A stretch of 64,000 nucleotides of DNA from Dendrophyllia cribrosa (taxonomy: Eukaryota; Cnidaria; Anthozoa; Scleractinia; Dendrophylliidae), in contig JAJLRJ010000008.1 of the NCBI GenBank assembly GCA_024195265.1, forward strand, positions 24,221,932 to 24,285,931. The letters are read 5' to 3'. The notes beneath the pieces are model-generated. The model had not been told where the DNA came from. It searched no databases and was given only the letters and a program-made list of their open reading frames with translations. Below are positions 1 through 10,510 of the stretch, in pieces (positions within the stretch are counted from its first letter, which is position 1; each line of letters opens with the position of its first letter). Made by a program: the position numbers and the translations under genes.

Positions 1-105
1 CTTCATTCGTGTATCTCAGGTCTCAGGTATCCTTCTTGAGTGTTTCTCAGGTCTCAGGTATCCTTCATGCGTGTATCTTACGTCTCAGGTATCCTATATG
101 CTGTA
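1..105. repeat. Edge of 31-bp minisatellite (copy A)
   Basis: The window opens inside a 31-bp tandem repeat with core TCAGGTATCCTTCATGCGTG followed by TATCTCAGGYC. About three units are visible. The same repeat, with far more units, lies at 39015-39750, and the sequence after it matches in both places. The rest of this array lies beyond the left edge. Confidence 0.9.
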
Positions 106-166
106 TACAGGTTTACTACAAAGTCTTTAATTTGTCCTGTCTATACTCTGAAGATGACTAAAACAA

Positions 167-317
167 CAGGTCTCGGTTGTTTAAAAGGTGGATAGCGCTA
201 TCCACCGGATAAATCACTATCCAGTGGATAAGTATTAACAAAATTCTTTGCGTTATCCGCTGGATAGTGATTTAATCGGTGGATAGCGCTATCCACCTTT
301 TGAACAACCGGGGCCTG
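167..317. mobile_element. Foldback MITE, CAGG..CCTG ends (copy A)
   Basis: A palindrome-like element whose arms carry AAAAGGTGGATAGCGCTATC and its complement, with CAGG and CCTG at the outer ends. A second internal inverted pair (TCACTATCCAGTGGATA) lies within. No coding capacity. The equivalent insertion sits in copy B at 39810-39960, so it predates the segmental duplication. Confidence 0.85.
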
Positions 318-964
318 ATGTTCTTGTCAGAACTACAGAGACCACTCTCATACTAACAAGATAGGTCCGTTTCGTTGGGAGAAACCTTCCCTTGATGCTT
401 GGTTACACTGTGCTCTCCTCAGCTTTCGCGCCTCGGAAAAGGTCAAAACAAAATGGAGGAGCAGACTGACTGAAACAAAGAATTTTTTGCAAGATAAGGG
501 GTGGGAGCGATACGGCATCTCCCTGGATCCGTGAATGGCCATTGCCATAAAATGTGAAGTGACCGTTATCTTTTTTGTGGAACTTGATCCAGACCCGCTC
601 TATTTCAAAGTCATTATTGGCTTTAGATTGATCACAGGCTTACCATCCTCTGTTTTTGAAGTGGACTGTGCTGCGTCGGTTAAAAATTTGGCCTAAGGGC
701 TTTTTAAACATTAAAATGAAATAAACACTCTTACAAATATGAATACGATGCTGAACTTTATGTTATGTGTTTGTTTTGTTGATTTGCAGTTTGACCGAAT
801 GAATTATAACCGATGCAGCCATTTAACAGCACAGTCCACCACACTAACAGGGGATGCGAAACCTGTGGATTGATTACCAGTTGTTTAATCTTGTACCGAG
901 ATCTCCCACATTTCAGTACAGTACAAGCACAAGTGAGATCTGAGTACGAGATTACCAGTTGTTG

Positions 965-1642
965 CACAGGACGAAATAATGAATTTACTAATCTTTAAGA
1001 GAAAATTAAATTTTACTTAAAGGTATCGAAAATCTTTAAGTTGAGACGTAAATACTCTTAAATGTATTAAAGTAAGTAAGTATCTTTAATGTGTTTAAGA
1101 ACCTTTACGTTATCTTTAATTCAACTTTTCAACAACTTAAAGACCCTTAAAGGCAACTTAAATTGTTCATTACTAGCTTTAAGTGTTGTCAAGTAAAGGC
1201 TTATTTAAGTAATTTACGGTGCACTTAAAGATAGTCGAAATTGTTCTTTAAGTTTTCTTTAATGAACCTTTACTTGCACTTAAAGTCGTTATTTCGTCCT
1301 GTGCACAGGACGAAATAATGAATTTACTAATCTTTAAGAGAAAATTAAATTTTACTTAAAGGTATCGAAAATCTTTAAGTTGAGACGTAAATACTCTTAA
1401 ATGTATTAAAGTAAGTAAGTATCTTTAATGTGTTTAAGAACCTTTACGTTATCTTTAATTCAACTTTTCAACAACTTAAAGACCCTTAAAGGCAACTTAA
1501 ATTGTTCATTACTAGCTTTAAGTGTTGTCAAGTAAAGGCTTATTTAAGTAATTTACGGTGCACTTAAAGATAGTCGAAATTGTTCTTTAAGTTTTCTTTA
1601 ATGAACCTTTACTTGCACTTAAAGTCGTTATTTCGTCCTGTG
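965..1642. mobile_element. Two head-to-tail copies of a 339-bp TIR element
   Basis: Units 965-1303 and 1304-1642 look identical by eye. Each starts CACAGGACGAAATAA and ends with the exact reverse complement TTATTTCGTCCTGTG. The interior is AT-rich, full of TTTAAG/CTTAAA motifs, and has no open frame. The duplicated copy B (about 40606) preserves the empty site: the flanks show a TTG direct repeat there. CAC..GTG ends with a 3-bp target duplication fit the CACTA/CMC superfamily; that class is inferred. Confidence 0.85.
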
Positions 1643-1654
1643 TTGAGTTCAAGA

Positions 1655-1985
1655 AATAATGAATTTACCCATTTTTAAGAGAAAATTAAACTTTACTTAA
1701 AGGTATCGAAAATCTTTAAGTTGAGACGTAAATACTCTTAAATGTATTAAAGTAAGTAAGTATCTATAATATGTGTTTGAGAACCTTTACGTTATCTTTA
1801 ATTCAACTTTTCAACAACTTAAAGACCCTTAAACGCAACTTAAATTGTTCATTACTTGCTATAAGTGTTGTCAAGTAAAGGCTTATTTAAGTAATTTACG
1901 GTGCACGTAAAGATAGTCGAAATTGTTCTTTAAGTTTTCTTTAATGAACCTTTACTTGCACTTAAAGTCGTTATTTCGTCCTGTG
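1655..1985. mobile_element. Third, diverged copy of the 339-bp TIR element
   Basis: From AATAATGAATTTACCC to TTATTTCGTCCTGTG this follows units 1 and 2 with scattered differences, including a small insertion near 1770. Its first ~10 bp (CACAGGACGA) are missing and host sequence TTGAGTTCAAG, which matches copy B, runs directly into the element. It is older than units 1 and 2 and has lost its left tip. Some host sequence present in copy B (about 20 bp) is gone here. Confidence 0.8.
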
Positions 1986-2240
1986 ATTTGTCCGAATGTT
2001 AGGTTTTCGATCCCAATGATATAATTACTTCAGACAATCAGCATAAAATGATTATTTAAATAAATTAATTCGAATTTATTGCACGCTTCAGTTACGAGAC
2101 AATTGCATCAACTGTCACCCCAGCTACGTTCTGTTGTTATAATATTTAAAATTTCAAAAGTCAATTTTCTAAATCTGGTTTATTAAACAGACACATCATT
2201 TTGTTGTCATTGTTTTTATTTCACATTTCGTACATCGGTT

Positions 2241-2245
2241 GCCGA

Positions 2246-2296
<51 letters not shown>

Positions 2297-2314
2297 AAAC
2301 CCGGAGAGTTCGCA
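2241..2314 (+). repeat. tRNA-Phe(GAA)-derived SINE-like head
   Basis: The first 60 nt follow metazoan tRNA-Phe: GCCGAGATAGCTCAGTTGGG, a TCAGA/TCTGA anticodon stem around a GAA anticodon, and GGTTCAA in the T arm. The 3' acceptor strand (AGAGTTCGCA) does not pair with the 5' strand, so it cannot form a normal tRNA. The same degenerate 3' end plus a shared tail (CATGAGCTCTGAATAATCCC) recurs elsewhere in the window. It is therefore a dispersed tRNA-derived repeat and not a gene. In this copy the similarity continues to about 2352. Confidence 0.8.
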
Positions 2315-2444
2315 TGAGCTCTGAATAATCCCGGGTCTCGTCAATATTTTTCCTATTTCTTTTTTTTATTAATTAAAAAAATTAATATGCGAGCGTTGTG
2401 TTCTTTACTCAAGATTTCATGTCACTTATATAAACAAAAACCAT

Positions 2445-3740
2445 AAAGAAGGCTTTTCTATGAAAACTTCGAACTATGAGCTGCTTAATTTTTTTTAGGA
2501 AAATTTCACTGGAAACTTTTAGTCATGTGTCGACAGTAACAGTTTGTAACATGAAAATCAAGTCAGAGAGAATAAAAAATGTGAATTTAAGCAATATTAA
2601 AAAATAATATATATAGATAGGCAGAGCCTAAGAGCGTAGCACTATGAACAAGCTTAACTAAGGTGAAACTTAACTAAGGTGAAAGGTCGGAAGCACAAGA
2701 ATTAAGATTGACGACCGGGCTATTTTTCAATTTTAGCAATTGTCAAAAAACAGTATTACCCGACCGTCTGCACAGTACATTTACAAAAGTTCACAAAACA
2801 ACTTTTCTCTGTCTAGAATAACAGGAACGACTAATTTCCGAATAAAATACAGTTTTTGTTTGTCAAAAATTGCCCGAGAAACTGATTTGGAAATCAAAAT
2901 TGCAAAAATACAAAAAAATTATTTGGACCTATTTGCATAATGCGACGCGAGTGAAGACAGAAAATCTAAGTCTTGTTTTGTTTACATAAAATCGCTTTTC
3001 AATCTATGTAATGAATGAACAAGCACATAAAAATGGACAACACAATCTTCTTTCGAAAAAATTTATTCAAATCTTCATTAGTTTATGTTTAAAAGTAAAA
3101 CACGTTCCATTTATAGCGCATCAAGGCAGAGCTGTCCTCAATGAAATTCAAGATAACAACACGACTTAATTTGAGCACGTTTCATGAACAGGTCTCCAAA
3201 ACTTAAGATAACACAAAGAAAAAGTCAATTAAATTGATATCAGCATAAATTCCCATCGAAAAATGTGATTTATTTTACCTTTAAAGCACTGGACTGCTTG
3301 GAAATTCGTTAAAACTCCGCTTCTTCGGTTCTGAAATCCGTAATAAAAACAAGGCATCTCCCGGCATTGCTCCTGCATTGATCATGTTGATAATATGAAG
3401 TTCCTCGAAGCAAGATTTTATCCCTAAAAGCTCTTCTTTTTCCACTAAAGCGGCTTCTGAGTATCCCTTAATTAGTATCCCTGTCTTGAGTAGCAAAGCG
3501 CAAAAAAATGCAGGGAAATAACGACTTTACTGCTCCGCCTAACACTGCGAAAGATCCAACATTTTTAAAAAGTGTTTACCGAGCTGACGGCTGTGTAGCC
3601 GCGCGTGTGGGCGACACACATGTTGCAGACACGCGCCCACGAAACATTCCGCTAGCCATGACCATGAAAAATGACGGGCTAGGTTCTATGAGTATGGGGC
3701 TGCGCAGCCGGGCCTTCGGCCTGGCGAGTGCTCCGCTATT
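2445..3740. other. Left part of copy-A-only block; no gene recognised
   Basis: AT-rich DNA absent from copy B. A minus-strand frame at 3281-3496 (71 codons, no recognised domain) looks somewhat protein-like in composition but has no partner exon or known family, so it is not called. Sequence just left of the DIRS inverted repeat (3500-3740) is GC-richer and may belong to an older element. Confidence 0.5.
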
Positions 3741-3930
3741 AAAAAATGTATTCTACCTCGCATTTGCATACAGTCGGAGGTCACGTGAGATAGCAAGCAT
3801 ATGATATCCGAGCTCAGTGCAAGTTTGCTGTCCGAGCAATTCAGTCGAGTAACTTCTAGCAGAACTGTCGTCGAGTTTCTTTATGCAATATCACGTCTCT
3901 CGGTGTAACTTCCCGGTAGGAGAAGAGATT

Positions 3931-4958
3931 ATGGACTCCGCGAATGAAACGGAATTGTTGGCAATCGACGAGGAGGACCTCGCTACCGAAACATCCGGAG
4001 CAGAACGACACGGTGCTTCTCGTAACATGGCGCCAAAGCTGCCTCGACCGACACGAACCTATCGGGGTCGCCCGCTGACGTTAAGCTCCTTTCGTCAGCG
4101 ATCCTGAGCCTAACAAAGAGACTTGATAAACTCGAGGAAAACTCTCCGAAGGGAAAGGAAAAAGCAAGGGCAAACGACCGCGCGATGATCGAGAACATCA
4201 AAACAGCGTTCCCGCCAAAAAGCATGCAGAAGGAGTACGAGTCGGAAGACTCAACTGGCAAAAACATACAAAACCCACAACTTGCCAAGCTCCTTAATAA
4301 AATTTTTCGCAGCCGCTTGCCGGATAAAGGGCTGAAAGAAAAGCTTGAGCGCCAAACCAGACCGGAAAACTGCGATGCCGTTAAACCTACAAGGGTAAAT
4401 CCAGGCATCTGGCGCAAGCTTCGTGAGTCAACAAAGAAGAGGGACCTACAGCTAATCAAAGTTCAGCAAGCCCTTGTTAAGGGCATAATTCCTGTCGCCC
4501 GTTTGACTGATCTGTCCATGACAGAGAAAAAAAAAGGTCTTGATTAAGAGGGCGTCAAACAGGTAAAACAATTTGGGCTTGAAGCCTTATCGCTGATTAC
4601 TCATGTGAATTATGAGCTCAATATGCAACGTAAGCAATTAATGAAACGAGATATTAGCCAGGACTATGCTTCACTCTGTTCCCCACATGTGCCTTTCACG
4701 GATTTGCTGTTTGGTGATGACCTTCAAAAGCAGTTGAAGGACATAGGGGACGTAAATAAAATTGGGGCCAAAGTCCAAAACTTCAAAGGATCCCAAAGAC
4801 AAGCCTCAGGGTAGGGCCACAGCAATAACTCCAAAGGAACTTTTTCCTACAACAGAAACCAGCCAAAAAAAAACAACTCCAAGGGCCAAACGTACAGACC
4901 CGGACGAAACAAGGAGCCTCAGAAGATAAACTCCAACAACAAGCGGACATCACAGTAG
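3931..4958 (+). pseudogene. DIRS gag-like protein, broken
   Basis: The likely start is the ATG at 3931 (MDSANETELLAIDEEDLA), opening an acidic N-terminus. A frameshift falls near 4070. The next stretch contains a coiled-coil-like LTKRLDKLEEN and the block PENCDAVKPTRVNPGIWRKL, of a type seen in DIRS gag proteins. In-frame stops follow at 4545 and 4812, and the frame ends in an Asn/Lys/Ser-rich basic tail at 4958 that could bind nucleic acid. No CCHC knuckle is seen. Gag is expected to package the element RNA. The assignment rests on position and general resemblance to other DIRS gags, so it is less certain than the polymerase. Confidence 0.65.
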
Positions 4959-4998
4959 TCCACACAGCTATCATGGTAAATGCCGGCCATCTCAACTT

Positions 4999-6824
4999 TT
5001 GTCCGCTGGCAACATAGTTCATTATTTGTCTAGTTGGAGATCCATTACCTCAGACCCAAGCATCCTTGAGATTGTCTCTGGCTATTGTATTGAATTTGAC
5101 AGTATGCCATGCCAATCTACTGTACCTCATATAGCCTTCTCGAAAGGTGATGAAAGTATTATTGCTGGAGAGTTATCTAAACTTCTTGAGAAAGGAGTAA
5201 TTCACAAAACGTTACATTCTAGCACAATACATTTCCACAATCTTTACTCGCCCCAAGAAAGATGGGTCTCATAGACTCATCCTAAACCTAAAAAATTTGA
5301 ATGAGTATGTTACATATCAACACTTTAAAATGGAGTCTCTCCAATCAGCAGCACAGCTACTAAAGGATGCTTATTACTCTGTGCCTATTAACCCCCAATA
5401 CAGGAAATTTCTAAGGTTTGAGTTTAAAGGATCTCTTTATGAGTTTACATGTTTGCCCAATGGGCTCTCGTCTGCCCCCAGGGTGTTTACTAAACTCATG
5501 AAACCAGTCTATGCCACGTTGAGGTCAAAAGGATACCTTATAGTTGGCTACATAGATGACATCCTTTGATAGCGGAAACACCCCATGAATTAGCCCAGGT
5601 TGTGGCGAATACAATTGCCTTGCTTAGGTCACTAGGATTTACAATTCATGAATCTAAATCTGTCACAACACCTTATCAGGTGGCTAAATTTCTGGGATTT
5701 TTACTAAACTCTAAGGACATGACTATCTCCATGCTCCCTGACAAAGCAGCCATTATTAAATCCAAGTGTCATAGTCTGACACAGCTGAAAAGCTCTATTC
5801 CAATTCGAGATGTAGCCTCTGTAGTGTGCCTCATAGTATCAGCCTTTGCAGGAGTTCAGTACGCCCCTCTTTTCTACAGGTCGTTAGAAAACAATAAAAC
5901 TGATGCCTTAAAATCAAATGGTTGGGACCTTGAAGGGAAAATGTCCCTCACACCTCTGGCTAAACAGGACCTTTCCTGGTGGATCTCAAATGTTGATCAG
6001 CTTCCAACAGCCATCTTTCCTTAAACCTCCAGACCTCAGTCTCATGACTGACAGCTCCCTCAAAGGCTGGAGAGGGGTGATGGAGGGTACATCTAGTGTA
6101 GCAGGTGGCAGATGGTCACATCAGGAATCCCAACTCCATATTATCCACTTAGAGTTGAAGGCCATACTACTAGCCCTGCAATCTCTCTGTTGCCATATGC
6201 ACAATCGTCACATAAAAGTCCTATGCGACAATACAACTGCTGTATCATATATTCGTAATATGGGCGGTACAAAATCAAGAAGCTGCAATAACATAACCAG
6301 GGAAATATTCATGTGGTGCATTGATAGACAGCTAACACTGTCAATATCCCACTTACCAGGAAAAGGTAACTTAGAAGCAGATAGGGCTAGTCGAGAGTTT
6401 TCACAACAGCAATACAGAATGGTCCTTAGACCCAGTTGTTTTCGGTGATTTGAAATCTACACTGGGTGAACCTGATATTGATATGTTTGCATCACGGCTA
6501 AATCACATAACGCCCCAGTATGTAGCATGGCAACCAGACCCCGGGGCAGTAGCCATTGATGCATTCACCCTAGACTGGTCCAAGTATAACCTTATCTATT
6601 GTTTTCCTCCTTTCAGTCTTTTAGGCAAAGTCCTTCAGTACATCCAAGAAAGCAACACGACAGCCATTCTAGTGTACCTGCGTTGGCCAACACAATTCTG
6701 GTATCCTCACCTTCTTCAATTAATGAAGTCTCCTCCAGTGACTTTGCCTCATCAACCAGAGGAAATCCACCCTCTCTACCCCAAACTACAACTTCATGAA
6801 TGTCTTGTGCCAGGGCGTCTGTAA
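4999..6824 (+). pseudogene. DIRS reverse transcriptase-RNase H-methyltransferase-like, broken
   Basis: The reverse transcriptase spans about 5000-5900: an LEKGVI segment, the RLILNLKNLN block, LPNGLSSAPRVFTKLM, and the active site YIDDI near 5550. RNase H follows (about 6030-6420): MTDSSLKGW supplies the first Asp, then HLELKA for the Glu and LCDNTTAV for the next Asp. After it comes DIDMFASRLN with a PPF motif (6470-6820), the region of DIRS elements described as resembling DNA adenine methyltransferases. Frames change near 5245, 5565, 6015 and 6440, so no full protein can be made. The product would copy element RNA to DNA and remove the RNA strand. Confidence 0.88.
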
Positions 6825-7777
6825 TGGCTGAAGGTGTAAAAGGGGAGCCGCTGAATACCATTTTGGAGTCTTGGCGATCAGGGACTCGTAAACAATACCA
6901 GACATACATCTCAGCATGGGTTAAGTTTTGCAGTCATAATTCCATCAGCCTACTGAGTCCAACCTTGAAACAGGTTCTGGAGTTCCTTTCATTTCAATCT
7001 AAAACTGTTGGATACAGTGCTGTAGCAACTGCTCGAAGTGCATTGTCCTCCTTCATCAAAATAAATGGCATAAAAGTGGGTGACTACCCACTGGTCTCAC
7101 GCTTTATGACTGGTCTGTTCAACCGAAACCCAGCTTTGCCCCGCTACACTGAAACCTGGGATCCTCAGATAGTACTCAATCACCTCCAAACTTACCCAGA
7201 CGTTGGAGTGCTTTCGCTAAAGGAACTCACCCTAAAACTGGTAATGCTCATGGCACTTCTATCAGCACAGACACTTCAGAAAATGTCTCTGGAGGACATG
7301 ACTGCGTCTTCTGAAAAGTATACATTCCATATCTCTTCCCTGTTAAAGCAAACCAGTGCAAAAGGTGGTCGGAACAGACACTTATCTCCTATCACCTTTA
7401 CCAGCTACAATGTGGACAAAAGACTTTGCGTTGTTGAACACTTGACAGCCTACATTAAAAGAACAGCCTCTCTCAGGAAAAACACAAAACAGCTGTTGAT
7501 TTGCCATGTGGAACCCCACGGACCTGCTTCAAAGGACACAATATCTAGATGAATAAGGCAAACCATGAAAGCTGCGGGAATCAATACAACTGTATTCAAA
7601 CCCCACAGCACCAGGGGTGTAGCTACCTCCGCTGCCAAAACGGCGAATGTACCCATTCAGGAGATTATGAACACCGCTGGGTGGCGCTCAGATTCCACCT
7701 TTGCAAACTTTTATGATCGTCCTATCAGAACTGAAAGTAGTTTTGCAGGGGCCATCCTTGCTCACAACAGCCTGTAA
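6800..7777 (+). pseudogene. DIRS tyrosine recombinase, broken
   Basis: The N-terminal SAM-like core-binding part (about 6860-7120) has SWRSGTRKQYQTYISAWVKF. The catalytic part keeps HSTRG (His-x-x-Arg) near 7605, AGWRSDSTF, and the nucleophile Tyr in NFYDRP near 7710. The first catalytic Arg, normally in an LSgqRxqtL motif, is missing: the copy reads LLSAQTLQKM, as if a few codons were deleted. A TGA stop at 7550-7552 interrupts an otherwise continuous frame. The intact enzyme would integrate circular element DNA without making a target duplication. This copy is dead by at least two independent lesions. Confidence 0.88.
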
Positions 7778-7983
7778 TCTTCTTTGGCTGTTTTGATTTA
7801 CATGCTCAAAATTATTTTTATGTTGGCCTTGTGTTGATATCACTACTTGTTATTGTAACATGTATGGAAAACTACTCCATTAAATGCTACCATGTATTGT
7901 AGTTATTACAGCTGCCTAGTTTTCAGTGTCTTTGAGCTTTGAAATCTCACGTGACCTCCGACTGTATGCAAATGCGAGGTAGA

Positions 7984-8262
7984 ATTGAAAAATAAAACGA
8001 GACTTACCTGTAAGTTAAAGTTTGATTGAGATTCTACCGTAGCATTTGCAGGTATGAGGAGGTCACATCCCTCCCGTTCCCATGTTCCCTTATGCATCCG
8101 CATAGTGACCTCCATTCCTATACCACCAAAGCCACATAAAACTGCTTTCAAGACTGAGCCTTGCTATCTCACGTGACCTCCTCATTCCTGCAAATGCTAC
8201 GGTAGAATCTCAATCAAACTTCAACTTACAGGTAAGTCTCGTTTAATTATTCAATTTTACAT
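7984..8262. mobile_element. Foldback with DIRS-like terminal motif
   Basis: Two ~85-bp arms (7984-8068 and 8165-8262) are near-perfect inverted copies sharing AACGAGACTTACCTGTAAGT and GATTCTACCGTAGCATTTGC. The core ATTCTACC..GCATTTGCA..GGAGGTCAC is also found, with small differences, in the inverted repeat of the adjacent DIRS element. It may be a solo remnant of a related DIRS family or the internal complementary region plus right end of this element; the sequence alone does not decide. About 95 bp of non-palindromic spacer separate the arms. Confidence 0.75.
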
Positions 8263-8393
8263 CTTGAATATATCATGAATTTAAGCCGGAACTTTGGAAA
8301 CAAACCATTTGACTTTCACCCTGATTAAAATAGTTTACAAGTTAACAAAATACCATAAAAATATTGCCGACACCCGGGATTATTCAGAGCTCA

Positions 8394-8421
8394 TGCGAAC
8401 TCTCCGGATTTGAACCAGGGA

Positions 8422-8461
<40 letters not shown>

Positions 8462-8466
8462 TCGGC
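8394..8466 (-). repeat. tRNA-Phe-derived SINE-like head (minus)
   Basis: Reverse complement of the 2241-2314 unit, with GAA anticodon loop and the same non-pairing 3' end. Similarity continues through the shared tail to about 8355. It lies at the right side of the copy-A-only block, in inverted orientation to the copy at 2241. Confidence 0.8.
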
Positions 8467-8790
8467 AACTGATGTAAGAACTTTAAAAGAAACAGGATAA
8501 GAACAAAATTTGAAAAGAAAATGGAAGCGATTAATAACAAAACTATGGTAAAAAAAGGCTTTAGCAAACAGTCTGCAGCGAGATAAAGGTATAGTGTAAT
8601 ATAGAGGGTAAATTATACGGTAAAAAGTTGTGTAATACGGTTGCGAATCGAGTGAGTTTTAATTTTATCAAGCCTTTAGGCGAGAAAATAAATAAATATA
8701 TAAATGGCGAGTAAAAATGTCGAGCCGTTACTTGATCGTCTCCAAATTGTAAGTTTTTAAAAGTATTTTTTCTTGCGTCGTGGTGCGCTG

Positions 8791-9240
8791 TTAGAAGAGT
8801 GTAATAATGCGTTTAATAATTCCAGTCAACACATTGATGCACTGGCCAAATATGGCCACAAAGCTATCGATATCAGTGGGTCTCGTGACGTATATCCAGG
8901 TTAATTTCGCATTTTGAAGGAAAGTGAAAATGATCACTGCCTGCAATTTCGTATCTTTTTGGGAGAATAATGCGTGAACCATTAGATTAAAAAGGGAAAA
9001 AGATAGAAAAAAGAGAAAAATTATTGATCACATGACTGGACAAAAAAAGGCGCGAAATGTTTGCGTTGTGTCGCAGTGTTTCTTGGCGAAGCTGAATGAA
9101 AGCTGGTTTAAAGTTTTAACCACTCGACACGAAGTGAATGAAGGAGCACAAGTTTTGGAAAATGCCTTATACATGTAGTAATCATCTCTGGAATATCTTT
9201 GTTTTAAGCGGATTGAAGTTAAACGATTTTGCATTTAAAC
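8791..9240. repeat. Dispersed ~430-bp repeat, copy 1
   Basis: Closely resembles 63150-63560 in the same orientation; shared landmarks are AATTTCGCATTTTGAAGGAA, AAAAAGGCGCGAAAT and GTGAATGAAGGAGCACAA. No protein-coding frame is evident in either copy and the family is not recognised. Confidence 0.75.
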
Positions 9241-9394
9241 GGCTGCTTCAGAAGCTGATCACGTAGAGCTTCTGGATACATCTATTATGCCCAATGTATT
9301 TAAGACTGTCTAGTGGTTCCTAATTAAAGGTAAAGTGCTGTGAGTAGATGGTCTAGTTATAAAGCATATTTCCGAATTGCCCGAAAAAATATAG

Positions 9395-9480
9395 CAAATA
9401 AAAACCCTCGGAGCAAGGATGAGAACTAACAACAAACTCACACTGGTGCCCGCTTACCACTGCGCCATCCCTGTTCTCCG
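9395..9480 (-). repeat. tRNA-derived SINE fragment, copy A
   Basis: On the minus strand GGGATGGCGCAGTGGTAAGC resembles a Pol III A box, followed about 45 nt on by CTCCGAGGGTTTTTATTTGC. The equivalent is at 41205-41290 in copy B. No intact tRNA fold is apparent, so it is called only as a SINE-like fragment. Confidence 0.5.
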
Positions 9481-10054
9481 AAGAGGAATGGATGAGAGAT
9501 GCATTTCATGAACTGCTAATATGTTGTTTTTAGTTTCAAGAGTGACCTAACTGGCACATGTTTCAGGGTACTCTGAGAAAAGAAAACACTCCCAATATTG
9601 TGCTCATCAAAATTGCAGCACCGAACTTTCTTTTTCTTTTCTGATTTCTGTGTCTTTCCACTTCCTGTCGTCTTTTAAATGCTGTTTTTTCTTCCGATTC
9701 CTACACCCCTTTCTCCCGGTTCCCTTCCCTTTTATCCCGTTGTCCCATCCCATTTTCCTTTCGTAATTCCAATTCTCGTCTTTCTTCTGCTTCGTTATGA
9801 ATAAATCATCAGAATAAACAGTATGATGGCTGACAAGAGTAGGAAAAACACTTCGATGGACTTCATGTTTTGCCAAGAAAATGAAACAATGTCCTTCCTA
9901 TTTTAGTCCATTTTAACTTTTTTACTTAATAAATTCTAGTCATTCTTAACTAGATTCCTTTTTTCCTTGGACTATTATGAACTCGGATTTTGTAAAGTAA
10001 TTAACTAATCACCATTGATCAACAATTATACTCATCTTCAATGAAGCACCAGTT

Positions 10055-10123
10055 GCCGAGAGAGTTGACAGAGCGTCAGACTGAAGATCTGAAGATCCCT
10101 GGTTCAATTCCGGAGAGTTCGCT
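10055..10123 (+). repeat. tRNA-Phe-derived head, D-arm deleted (copy A)
   Basis: Matches the 2241 unit but has lost several bases of the D arm (GCCGAGAGAGTTGACAGAGC), keeps GAA and GGTTCAA, and ends AGAGTTCGCTGATG. The copy B equivalent is 42613-42681. Confidence 0.75.
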
Positions 10124-10510
10124 GATGTTGTAAAGTTTAATACTGTTTCAATCATTAATTGCCCTCGTGAAAAAGATATTATTAACTTGTTTACAGCAAA
10201 ATGTAATTTTGGTTTTGTTCCATAGGTGGGGCAATTGCTCATATTTCTAAGCCCTACAGTACCGTGGGGTTTTTGTATACAATGGCTGACCCTACTGTGG
10301 GGAATTTGCAGTTGTCCAAGGAGAAAATGACAAATCAGACAAATGCCCGACAAATGCCTGAGGAGAGGATGGTCACGCTTGGAATTGACTGAGCCATAAT
10401 AATGACATCGTTTATACACTGGGGATAAGCCATACAGTAATCAAAATAATAAGCCCAATGATTCCTGGGCTCCTTTTGGGGTGAGTTTCATGATTCCCGT
10501 TCCAAGATTA

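Larger units (their letters stand above)
3750..7986 (+). mobile_element. Degenerate DIRS-order retrotransposon
   Basis: A 42-bp inverted repeat brackets the coding remnants: 3750-3791 (starting ATTCTACCTCGCATTTGC) is the exact complement of 7945-7986. Inside, all on the plus strand, are remnants of gag, reverse transcriptase with a YIDD active site, RNase H, a conserved methyltransferase-like region and a tyrosine recombinase. That order, with a recombinase in place of a DDE integrase and no LTRs, defines the DIRS order. Every reading frame is broken, so the copy is inactive. It lies within the 6.8-kb block missing from copy B. Confidence 0.88.
1..10510 (+). repeat. Segmental duplication, copy A
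   Basis: Blocks 1-964, 1986-2444, 9294-9925 and 9926-10510 match, in the same order and orientation, 39660-40606, 40648-41098, 41099-41726 and 42493-43275. Copy A alone has the TIR-element units at 965-1985 and the 2445-9293 block. Copy B alone has 41727-42492 and 43030-43244. By eye the shared blocks are very similar, with scattered substitutions and small indels. Homology stops near 10510, just after the shared segment GTTTCATGATTCCCGTTCC. Confidence 0.88.

Noticed and set aside
2241..2314. Functional tRNA-Phe gene
   Set aside because: The acceptor stem cannot pair and the same defect recurs in all copies, so it is a dispersed repeat.
3983..4459. 158-codon minus-strand frame
   Set aside because: It is the antisense of the DIRS gag remnant; the plus strand has the family-like sequence.
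6599..6909. Overlapping frames on both strands in the DIRS region
   Set aside because: Shadows of the methyltransferase-like segment of the polymerase remnant.
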